Below, one piece after another: positions 32,844-44,122 of a stretch of DNA of 64,000 bases. Under the pieces are notes generated by a model that had not been told where the DNA came from, ran no database searches, and worked only from the letters and a program-made list of their open reading frames with translations. The translations under genes and the position numbers were made by a program. Source of the DNA: Asterella californica (lineage: Eukaryota > Streptophyta > Marchantiopsida > Marchantiales > Aytoniaceae); NCBI GenBank assembly GCA_036924285.1, contig JAYKYS010000070.1, positions 1 through 64,000 of the forward strand, read 5' to 3'. Numbering within the stretch: the stretch's first letter is position 1; the number at the start of each line of letters is the position of its first letter.

Positions 32844-33477
32844 GCCGCACACGAAAGTGAGACAGCAGCTACTGTACACAACGAATACGGAGTGTTTGAG
32901 GCAGCATGTTTTACGTGTAGAAGTGGAGATGTACCTAGATCCCACAGTACGAGTACTTTCCTGCTCCTTCTTCCGAAACGGAAGGGGTTGATTCTTGCAA
33001 AGTTCATATTTGCGAACTTAGTCGGAGCGCCTGCGGAAAATGTGCGTGTTTCTTGTCAGTGCGGCAAGCAAGCAACCTTGCAGCGGATACTCGACTTGCG
33101 TGACAGCCATCGCGCAAGCAGACCTGGACGGTTTATGACTATTTGCAAAGGGTCAGTGCGGGCGCTGGGCCCCTCGTGTCGTTGTGTTGAGCTGGTTTGG
33201 GCTGGCACTAGTACTGATCGATGTTACTGGTTCGCGTTGCGTCGTCAAGCTTTTCACCACTGTTGATTACAGTTTGCAAGGAAATGGCTGTACGGTATGC
33301 AGACCTGAGCGGTGCTTCGAGCGCTTTACCCGAACGTGGCCTCGGGGCGTCGAATTTTGTAACGCCTAAGGCCTCGAGACACGTCCTCCATGACTTGATC
33401 CTGTGATATCGCCGTACTTGTCAACGGGCTGCAAGGACTGCCTTACCTCCAGCTTTGGCAGGTGACACTCTCTGCTG
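32844..33477. repeat. Repeat A': copy 2 of the PARP fusion 5' end
   Basis: It retains the exon 1 start (minus-strand ATG at 33007), the WDL peptide and the GTACAT donor. An extra T relative to copy A puts the region upstream of the ATG out of frame with it. On the minus strand it lies upstream of repeat B and could serve as an alternative promoter and first exon, splicing either to exon 2 about 3.5 kb away or into B. Confidence 0.8.
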
Positions 33478-33849
33478 ACATACAGATGAGTGATCAAGAG
33501 CTGCCAATTATCTAGAACAAAGACGCCTTTTTGCACCAAGTAACACAGTGTTTGGGAGCTCAACACAGAAATAGGCCCCAGGTAAGGTCAACATCCCCTG
33601 TAGATCATGTGCCCAATACACAGCAAAAATGTGTCACTGTGTCAGCTAGACTTTACATTGCAATAATGCTGGTTGACAGCACATGGCTTTGCTTCTTGCT
33701 TTGCAGCAAGCAGCATCTGTACAAAGCACTATGTGGTCTGCATTATTAGGTGACAGCTGACAGCAGATAGTCCCCATACTCTTGAGCTTAGTGGTCTATG
33801 CAAAATGATCCCAGGGGACCATCCTCGTCTCTTGATCACACCCACACCA

Positions 33850-36800
33850 TCATTTTTGCTCCATTGACGAGTTGAAAAGTTTGTGCTTTTCTTGGAAGTC
33901 CTGGGCAAGCTTGTTAAAGGTCCAGACAACAGGGTCTGCTTCTGCAGGTGTCCTCTCAACCAATTTTGACATTGCAGTTGCAATAGCCTTCAGGATGCTG
34001 ACAAATGACTTGAGGTGTTCCCATGCATCACCTGCACACAACTAGTTTTCTGGGGCCCCAATATAAGTATATGGGTACGGACCTAGTTACATTAAACGTG
34101 TGTACGCCATCAGGCTGTGATCGTCACGCTCTGCTCTACTTGTGGCACATCACAAACTAATAGCAGCCGCCAATTGTAGCAGCAGCGCAACAAGATTGAC
34201 AAAATACGGCAACATATGAGATCAAAGCCATTGCAGGTGATGTGCATGCAAGTTATCTGAATGCCTGAGTGGTTTGTGAGTGAGAGTGCATGGGTGAGTA
34301 AGTGAGTGAATGAAAAGCGAGTTATTGAGCAGGCACAGCAGCTTGTCAGATCACAATCTCACCTTCTCGCATGCCATTTGCTTCAGTGAGAGGTCTCTTT
34401 TGACCATGGGTCCAGTAGTCCAGTATGTAGCGGTTCAAAGGGATGAGGCGGCCATGCTTATCTGTATTGCGCACCGATGGCACTGAGGCGGCATCTAAAA
34501 GCACACCTGGCCTCACACACTGCACTGCCTCCTCCACTGAACTGAAACTCTCTCCCTGACCTATTAGCATCATCATCGTGTATAAAAGACACAAAGAGTT
34601 GACCCCTTGGGTATTGTAGTAGGGGCCTTTGTACCCAGAAGCAACCTGGGGTTTGATCATGTGGATTTGCAATGATTGCAGCAGCACAACTCTAGCAAGC
34701 ATCAGAGGGCAATAGTATATGTGACTTGCACCGTTCAGGGCACAACACATAGACATTGTCAACCACAGCAACATGCCCCATCAGCAACATATGTAAAAGC
34801 ACACAACTGCTCGCCCTTATGTTTCTGGTCACGAAGTGTGACCTTGAGCAAATGTTCAGTGCATCACATGAACATACCCGACAATGCCACAAAAGGCGAT
34901 GCAATCAGAACCTCCTTCTGGTATTGCACCAGAGCACCTCCTGCCTCAGTAGCAAGGTTGGACGGGTCTGGACCATCTGGCACAAAGGCAGAAGGCCTAG
35001 GGTAGCTGAGCCCAGACATGGGCAACACATTGCCATGCGGTAAAGCCGCAGCGTTTGCCAGCACATAGCCACGAATGTAAGCCAGGAAGTTGTCCAAGGC
35101 TTCTGCATTGTGCTCTGCCAGCATTGCCTCCACTGCAGGGCTTGGGCGCTCTAGCACAACTCTGCATCCAGCAGAAAAACAATGGTGATGATGCTGCTGA
35201 CAAGCAGTGGAGCTTATGTACTGTAAATAAAGATTACAGCCTTCGTGCACACAAAGATGCAAAGCTATCAGAATCTGAATGTTACCCTGCTTGCTAGGCT
35301 GGCACCTCTGGTCATGCAATGGCAGTCACAAAGCAGCGATGCAAGGCAGCAATGAGAGTGTCAGCGCAGTGAGTGGCAACGTAAAGAGAAGCTGGTGAAT
35401 AGCTGTGACAATTGTTGTGAAGCACAACATGGGCATGCAGTTCAGCAGGCCTTGCACAAGCATGCAGCAAGGACCTGCACTTTATGGGAGTCAAATGTAG
35501 GTCAAATCACGTCTTACTGGCAAATATGAGAGCGACTGACCTGGAGGGCGAGGTTGCAATAGCTGCATCTTGAGCAGCAGATCTCACCAAGCGTACACGC
35601 TCAAACAAGTGACTCATGACGCGCAGAACCTCCTTAGCAACATCGCCATATGCATCTGGGTTCTGCTGAAATCCTGGTTTAGCCTCGCAGATGCTATGAA
35701 ACACCCTCTTGCGAAGCAGTGTCACAAAGGCATAGTTGGATGGCTCTGACCAGAACAGGTGGGTGGCCAAGCCTGCAAATCCACATGCATGCCCCAAGCT
35801 ATCCAGCATGAGTTGCTGTCGAAGATGCACAAGGCGTAGCTGAAGAGGTGTTTCATCTTCTGGTCTAAGCTGGGGTCCTCTGAGGCATAGAAGGGCTTCT
35901 GAAGCAGCCTGAGCAGGTCATTAGTCACCTCTGGGTCATCAGTCACCGCTCCTTGCAAAGTCAGCGCCCGGAGAGCAAGGGTGACTGAGAGAGGGAAGTT
36001 GCCGTGCAGCTGAGGTACTGGAGACACCATCAGAGATGCCACCTTGCGCTGAGGAATCTCCATGAAGATCACATGTCCCAAGGTGTCATAGCCTCGCCTT
36101 CCAGCTCGACCACTCATCTGGCAGAACTGCAGTGAGTTGAGGAAGATGTGGTCCCCAGCAAACGCCACAGTGCGGCATGGCATGTTGATACCATATGCCA
36201 GAGTCCCTGACATCACAGAATGTAGCAAGCTTCAGTGACAAGCATTGGAGGCAGCACGCATTCTGCTGCAGTTGCTGCTGCATAAGCTGCAAAAGCTGCC
36301 AATGCTGTCACAGCAGTGTCTGATGCAGAGGCTGCAGTAATAACAGACAGCAGCAAAAAGGGCAGAGCCACCTACATCTTGTTATGCATCATTACAAGGC
36401 TTAAAGACAAGAGCAGTAGAAGTGACGTAGTAGAATGTAAACATGTGATCTTGGTGGGCAGTACAAGCATGAGTAATATGCATGCCATCCCAGGGTTGAG
36501 GCAGAACTGTCTGCTGCATGTAAGTTAGCTCAGTACAGTGAAATGCTGACAACAATGACAGGTGCTGTGCTTATAGCCCTAGTATCCTGGCATGATTATC
36601 TTGGCAAAGACTGCATCACCTGTGGCAAGGATTACTCTCAGGAAGCCGCATCGGAACAGAATCTCCACCACTTGGCGATACTTCAGCGGCAGACCGCTGT
36701 GGTGCACTCCAATGCCACGCCACAAGGCCTTCAGTAGAGGGTTGTCATCTTGCATTTTTGCAGTGCCCAGCCCAATCAACTTGTGCAACTCCTCCACTGA

Positions 36801-39800
36801 CATGCCTCCTCTCAAGTCTCTCATCTGCCCAGCAAAGCTAAAAGCGGGATCAACACGATTTGGGTCCACTGCAACATATCCTGCATGGAGAAGAGAGACC
36901 CTTGTATATCAGCATATCCTTTTGTGATTACGAGCATAACGTCTGGTACTCCGAACCTTATTCACAGAAGGCCTTGATGATGTTAGGAATGAGCAATTGG
37001 CAGCCACAATTAGCTACGCTAATTGCACTTGCAGTATCAGTAGGCTGTGGGGAATTTGCAGCATCATGAGTTCAACGCAGAAGCTGGCTTGTGTAAGCAG
37101 TGCAGATCATTGTATTGCACTTGAAGGGTGCTTGCAAGTGATGTGTCACTCTTCATGCAGCTGTGTACCAGACTAGAGATAGTTTAGCATAACAGACTCC
37201 AGTGAGTTGAGTCCCCTACATGACTATCATGTGTCTGATTTTCCTCAGGTCCTGGAGAAGACTTGAGGAATCCTTGGCTCATGATAGTCATGTAGGGGAC
37301 TCAACTCACTAGAGTCAATTATGCTAAACTATCTCTAGTCTGTTACAAGCTGACAGCATCTGGAATCTCAATTGAGCTCAATTCAGTCAGCAGCCATGCT
37401 GTGCAGTATATGCATGTGAGCAGCGTCATATGCAACAATGAAAGGAGTGCGTCCAGCGGACGCACCAGTTGTGCAGCATCACAAGCAGCATGGCATGCAA
37501 TGAGCTTGAGTGCTAGCAAAAGAAGAATTGCCTGCTTGATCTTCATACTGTGCATCTGCGTTGTCCCTCCTGGTGTGCTGCCTATCTCTGTTCTGCCTTG
37601 CCTCCCTCTCAGCCCTCTCAGCTGCTGCCCGCTGAGCACGCTCATCAACAGGCTGCTCAGAATGCCTGTCAGCCTCGTCTGCCTCCAAAATTTCTGCCAC
37701 CCCCCCTGCATTGGCGCAGTCATATCACACCACACCAGACTGATTCAACATATCAACAGATGTGACGGCATGCAAGTGTTGACCAGCACATGGATGGATG
37801 CTAAAAGGCTTGTCTCTGAGCACCCACACACAGCAACAGAGTTATGGATTTGCAGTGTCACTTGCCACAAAGCATCGTAAACTACTGTAGCTGGATCAGA
37901 ATTAAGATTGTAGCAAGTAGCAGATGTTGACGTGCCTGACGCATGTTGCTGAACGCTGACACTGTCTTTCGCGTGTGCTTATGACATTAGTATGATAGCA
38001 CCTCAAGAGAAGCTGTAAAAGCCCTTCATGCCATACTAGTCAGCTGCTCACTGGATGTGCAGTCAGTAGTGTTGCTCAGCCAATCAAGTGCTGCCGCATG
38101 CGAAATTGCAGCACCACACACAATGTCTGTACACAATGTTTGCAACACATTCAGCAAAGGGGGACGGGGCAGAGGGGAGAGTCTGAGTAGGTTTGGGAAA
38201 AGGGGAGGAGGATATGTAAGGGAGGACGAAGAGTAGGGATGCAAAGAGAAAGAGCAGGCATTTAGCTTTCTATCAATCGAGATCTTGAGCTGTACTTACT
38301 TGCAAGCCGTTCACAGTTGCGCCGATCAAAGGAAAAGGTCAGAATAGGCAGCATGCCCTTTTGATCCAGACCCCTCAGCATAGTGTAGAAATCTCTTGGC
38401 TGAATTCTTCTGCCAGCACTAGCAGCTCTCATGGGTTTCCATTGGGACATCTCCTTCAGCTGCTTCAGGACTCTGGAAGTTGCCTCTAGCCCGATTATTC
38501 CGTGTTGAGAAGCCCAAGACGCAAGCACTGCCTTTAAGGAATCCTCCCATGAGCGCACAGTCCTCTTGTCAACCACAGAACCACGTATGATTGACTCGCC
38601 TTTGTTGAAGTAGGAGTCTGGTGAGAGGCACTGCATGGCATAGTCAGCAATGCTGATCCAACGCTCCTTGACACCGGCTGGATCGGCAGCTGGCTCTGCA
38701 GCGGCCTCTGCGGCTGGGTCTTCAGCTGCCTCTGGCGCTGGCTCTGCAGCTGGGTCTGCAGCTGGGTCTGCGGCTGGCTCTGCAGCTGAATCTGCCGCAC
38801 GTCTTGCAATAGGGTCTGCAGCTACAGGCAAAGCTGCATCAGCAGACACTCATTCAGTATGAAGTACTGTGGAAGCTTGACAAGGTGTGACCATGCCTCA
38901 CTTGTGTCTATAACTGTTGCACGCTGGCACAGTCAACATGCCCTGATGGCACCAACATCAGAATGCCAGAATCAAAGACAAGGATAATGCTTTCCGTTCT
39001 TACATGTATGACTGTATCAGGTGCTTCATCAGACAGCAACAACAGGTCCCCAATGAATGCATGGTCACCTGGAGGATTGGGAAGAGGCAAAGGGTCTGCA
39101 ACAGCTGTGTCCTTTGCTGGTCTTCCTCTGATGAGGCCTGCAAGCAGCTCTTGCAACTCCAGTCTGTCCTTTACTTTCTGTGGACCATCAGCCCCTGCTG
39201 CGCCAGCTTCGATCACATACTCTTGGACTATCGCCCTCATGCCGTTGAACAACTCAAGGCAATCACGAGCCTCCAAGTTAAGCTGGGGAGGGAAACCACC
39301 ACCCTTGATATCTTTAGCCTCCAAAACTGCACATGGGTGAAGTCTCTGCAGCATCTGCTCATAATTATGAACTGCCTCCCCACATGCCTTCCCACATGCC
39401 TGATTGTCTGGCTGGTTATATCTGTGGTAACGTAGATCAGCATATCGCTCAGTGTACTGGATGAGCTTGACGTTGTAGCTGGCAGCGGGTCTCTCAACGC
39501 CTACACGCATGTCCTGCTGCCGCTGAAGTGACTTCACACTTTGCAACCAGTTTGTGACCTGGCGAGGATTCCCAATGGTTGCTGACAATGCCAACAAAGG
39601 ACACCTGCATCATACGACTCTTCTTTGACTGCTATGTTGGTGACCATTGATGACGCATGAAGCAACTGAGCAAAGTAAAATCAACTATGCATGGAGTGCA
39701 ATACATGAATACACAGACCACAATATTGATTGCAATCACTGGTGAGATTTCAAATTGCACATTCAAACTTAGTGCACATGATTATTATTAAGTAGCACAA

Positions 39801-42800
39801 GTCATTCTGGCAGCCGCTTGGCCACAATGCGCAAGTCAAACAGTGCTTTACAAGCATATAGGCAACAAGCAGCCATGTCTATCAACATGGTATCAATGTT
39901 CAGCCTGTTGAGACAGTGGTGTGCACGGCGATGCATGCATGTATACACATATAGTACTGACAACTCTTGAATTCAGCAGCAGATCTTTACCTGATCAAGA
40001 GCAAGCAGTGTTCCCAGATTGCACCAGTGTTCTCGGCTGCTCCAGTCTCCTTGATGCCACCCTCGCGCATGCAATGCACTTCATCAAAAATGACATAGCG
40101 CAGACGCTTCACCCACTGCGGTGTGTTGGTGTGGTGGAGAATAGCAGGATTTCAAGGCAAGCAGGCACAGTGATCAGGATGCGCGCCCTTTCCTCATTGT
40201 ATCTGAAGTCACGCGTGGAATGCGCCGACAACCACCTTTGACCCAAAGTCTTGCAGAACCTGCAAGCCAAAAAGCATGTATTTTCAGCAAGGTTTGTTAT
40301 GTCTTGCTCTGTATGCATGCCACCTCTTAATACATCATCATTATATGACCGCAACTAAACAGCTCAGGCAACACTGGGAATGGGGTGTGGGATGCAGGTT
40401 GTGGCTCAAAGCTGATCTGGCTATTTTGCAAGAGGCATGCCCAGCTGATCACAGCATCCTAGAGTGCCAGCTCAGAAGCATTTACATGCAGACATCCAAA
40501 GGTTTGCCTTTGGGAAGAAATAACAGAGATGAAACACTATATGAGCGTCACTGGAAAGAGAAAGACGACACCAAGTCTGGACGCAAGTTCAGTTCAAATA
40601 CCTGAGCTGCAGTCTGATTCACCAAAGCTTTTGTTGGTGCCACAAACACCACGATCCCGTCATCGGACTCATTCACCACCCGGTCCATGCAGAAGCTAGA
40701 GATGAAAGTCTTGCCGCTGGAAGTCGGTGCACAGATCACACAGGACTCTCTTTTGTCAATGGCATCCAGGACATCACGCTGCCACGCATCAGGAACAAAG
40801 GACGCCACACGAGGATCCTTAGCAGCTGGAACACCGCGCTGCAAGATGTCACCACAATAGTATAGCTGAAACTCAGCCTCTGACATTCCCACATGACAGA
40901 CGCTACTAGTATCTCTGGAAGCTGTAGCTGATGATGGCCTGCTGCTGCTCCTGGAAGACGGTCTGCTCCTGCTGGGTAGTAAGGCATCAAAATCTGCTAG
41001 CAAGGGTGCCAAGGGACGCTGCTGCGTCCTTAAAGCCAAGCAGCTGCATTGCTTGCATGCACAGCTGCAAGGTTTGCTTGACAACCTTGATGGCAGCCTT
41101 GTTTGCATTCTGGACTTGCTGAGAAGCATTTTCTGGAGCTGTGTGCTTCAGCTGACCACTTGCAAGCAAGCTCTGTGTAAGCAGCCAGATGCTGATGGCA
41201 TGTGCCATGCTAGCGCTGGATTGTGCCTCTGTGACTGCTGCACATCTGCGAGCTCTGTTTCGGCACTGCGTCTGCCAGGTCTTCATTTCACCCTGCAACT
41301 TGAAACACGACGCCAGCAGGAAGGTCTCCGTGGACGTTGCTATTTCCCTTTGGAGGAATCTGTCAACCAAAGAGGCCATGTGCTCATCCCAGCAAATGTT
41401 GTTCCTCTCTGCATGTGCCTCTAAGCAATTTTGCAGCTTTGCCCAGTCCTCAGATCTTTGCCTCATACCTTCTGCCAACCTCCTGGCTTGAATTTCTGCC
41501 CTCTGTCTATCTACACTCCTGACCACTGGCCTCGGCACTCTCTGGCCTGCCCTCCCACTGCCCTCTGCACCATTGCCTTGCGGTGGAGGTGTGTGGTAGA
41601 TGGTTCTGCTCAAAGTGGCTGCATAGTTCCGCATGAAGGTGGCATGAACCTGCTCAAGCCGCTCAAGCTTGGTTCTCAGCTTGGCATATGCAGCTTGAGC
41701 AGCCTCAGCCATGCGCCTCCTTCTCTGCCAGGCTTCAGCCGACCACAATCCTGGGGTGGTTCTCGGTGATGACTCTTCGCAGGTGTTCCCGATCACCAGG
41801 CTGCAAGTAAGGACACCGAGACATAGCATAGATGTCTGCACCGTCGCACTGTGCCAGCAAATTTGCCTGGTGAGTCTCGCCCAGGTATGAGGGCTCAATA
41901 GGTTGACCAGTGTGCCAATGATAAGTATCATTGAAGGCACGCAGCTCTCCTGCTGCTGCCGTGTCCACTTCAGCCTGCTGAGTATCTCTCAGAGGTCCAA
42001 GGAAAGCATCAATCAAGTGATTGCCCTGAATGCTGAGCTGCACTGGGGGGTGCCCTTCTGATCTGTTTGAGCTGCGAGCTGTTGGGCTGGCTGTTGCTGA
42101 AGCCATGCTGATCACCCTTGCTGTGTCAGCTGCAGCAATGCCAGAGGCTTTGCAGACCGCATGCATCAGACTCTCAGCGCTGCGAACAGCCCATGGAGGC
42201 AAGCCTGTTGACCTGTGTGTGCTGACACAATGAAACATGAAGTGCCACAAACGGCCATCATAAACATCGAGCAAGCTGGCCAAGTCGCTGTTGGTTGGAG
42301 GAGACCCTGACACTGCACCATTTGGAAGCTGATCAAACACCGCACACCACTGGCCAATGAAGGTACTCAACTCAGGATTAGGCACAGGGTGTGGAATTTC
42401 TATATTGCCAACTGCATTGAATAGAGGATCTGCTGCTGCTGGTGCTGCAACTGCCGCTTCCAGCCGCTCTAGGTCTAGGGAACGCTGCTCTAGTGGAAGA
42501 ACAATGCATGCTGCTCTGTGCAAACACCAAGCCCAGCATATCCTCAGAAGAGTTGCCATGTCTGCTGCATTGACTAACCCTGATGATGACTCTGGCTGGT
42601 CTGCAGCAGCCTGTTGCAACAGATGAGCGCATGCCTTCATGCCAGCCACTGTAGCCCAAGGCATGATACCCTTATGACCTGCATGCCATGCACATTGTTC
42701 AAAACATCAAGGTAGCTTTATGGGCAAGAAAGCTGACCAACTAAGCTCATGCAACACATCAGAAGCAACTTGATGTAAGTGCTAGTGTGCAAGGTGAGCA

Positions 42801-44122
42801 TGTTACATTTCAGGGTGCAATGTGTGAGGCACCAAGCCAGATCTGAAAATGCTCCTTTACATCCATGCAAACAAGCATTCATGTGAATCGGATCATGCAT
42901 GCCAGACAGAATGAGAGCTTCAAAATATGAGATGCATGTTCTGCATTGCCTCATTGTTGAGCTGCTCGCAACAAGAAGCGAGACTGTCCAATCTGTTTTA
43001 AGAAGGTTCCTGAGGTGGAGGCAGGCTCACCAGGAAAAGCTGTAGAAACCAGGTCCGCATTGATGCGGTACTGGACACCCCCAGCTGTTTGCATCAACCT
43101 GGTATATACATGCTCCTCCACAATTCTAGCAGTTGTTGCACAGCTAAGCGCATCCCTCACATGGAAGAGGTTGGTAGACTTGAAGCCAAAGGCAATATCC
43201 TGCATTACAAATATCAGTACGTTTGCAGAAAAATGGAGCTGTGCGCAGTTCAGGACACTAAGTCTTGGTAAAGCATACAGGTTGTACAACAGGGCAAGTG
43301 TGTGTGATGCTACCTCGATCTTGATACAAGCATGCACTGCCAGCACGTTGACTGCTCAGCTTGATTTGCCAGAGAGTCACCTGCTGAAACTTCAACTCAG
43401 TCATGAAAGCCACTGGCAAGTTGTTTGACAAATTGTACAAGACACAGGCTTGCATCATCTCCATGACCAACCGCCTGCGCTGCTCAGTGAACACCTGCTG
43501 GCCTGCTGTACCTGAGTCAGACACGAGCAGAAAGGCTGGCTGTCTCTGCAGTCACACAGAACTTGATGAGTTGTGTTCAAAAGATCAGAATGGCATGATA
43601 TAAGTTGTATCCAGCAGATCATGATAGGGCTAAGAGGCTGAGCTGCAATTGCCGATTTACCTCCATGATAAATTCCTTCCATTGAGGGCTGTGCCAACTT
43701 GGAAAGTCGTGAACATTTTGCTGTAGGGTAGACCTAAGGTGCTGCCGCAGAAGATGCCTGACAAGCAGCAGGAACGACTGGTCTTCACCCTGCCAGAAGC
43801 TTTCGTGGTGTCCAAAGAAGGCGAAGCAGAAGCGTGAGTGCAGGCATGCTTGCAAGCTGTGGAGGAAGTCTTCAACAAGATAGAACAGGTGCAGTGGCTG
43901 TCCTCCGTGGCGCACGTCTACTCTTGGGCTGGAGAGACACTCAAGCAGCAGAGAGTCGCCATCAATGACGAAACAGTCGACAGATCCAAGGTCGTCCAAC
44001 ATATTGACATACAAAGGCCTCTGCTTGGCATAGTCTCTATGTAACATCGCGGCAGCTGCCTGATCCGAGTTGTCTCTGGACTGAGAGCTCGAGCCACACC
44101 GGTCGTCGGGGTCCTTAGACAT
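33850..44122 (-). CDS. DDX60-type Ski2-like DExH RNA helicase
   Basis: Clear 5' exons are 44122-43661, 43545-43381, 43199-43031, 42678-40602, 40259-39991 and 39604-39004, in matching phases. Further exons lie at about 38840-38300, 37706-37510, 36880-36620, 36210-35510, 35165-34865, 34675-34350 and 34035-33850. The N-terminus has a PIN-like start (DCFVIDGDSLLLE). Helicase motifs: I VICAPTSSGKTF, Ia FVAPTKALVNQ, II VIFDEVHC, III LALSATIGNP, then GIGVHHSGLPLKYRQVVEIL, TLAYGINMPCRTV and QMSGRAGRRGYD. CGFAGLATHLFWSEPSNYAF and RLIPLNRYILDYWTHG match the DDX60 C-terminus. DDX60 is a cytosolic RNA-binding helicase that in mammals supports RIG-I-like sensing and blocks viral translation. An alanine/proline repeat (about 38690-38830) and an Arg/Glu coiled coil (about 37600) are inserted between the helicase lobes. 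One-base breaks lie near 41750, 41010, 40220, 40120 and 35835. Confidence 0.85.
37169..37342. ncRNA. Long near-perfect hairpin in a DDX60 intron
   Basis: Arms 37169-37231 and 37280-37342 are inverted repeats matching at 60 of 63 positions, with a 48-base loop. The loop itself contains a second stem (ttcctcaggtc against gacttgaggaa). The structure lies in an intron of the helicase gene and would form a hairpin on either strand. It could be a fold-back element or a small-RNA precursor; sequence alone does not decide. Confidence 0.55.

Noticed and set aside
29304..33477. LTR retrotransposon with A and A' as LTRs
   Set aside because: A is the 5' end of a host gene, has no TG...CA ends, and copy 2 of B lacks A flanks.
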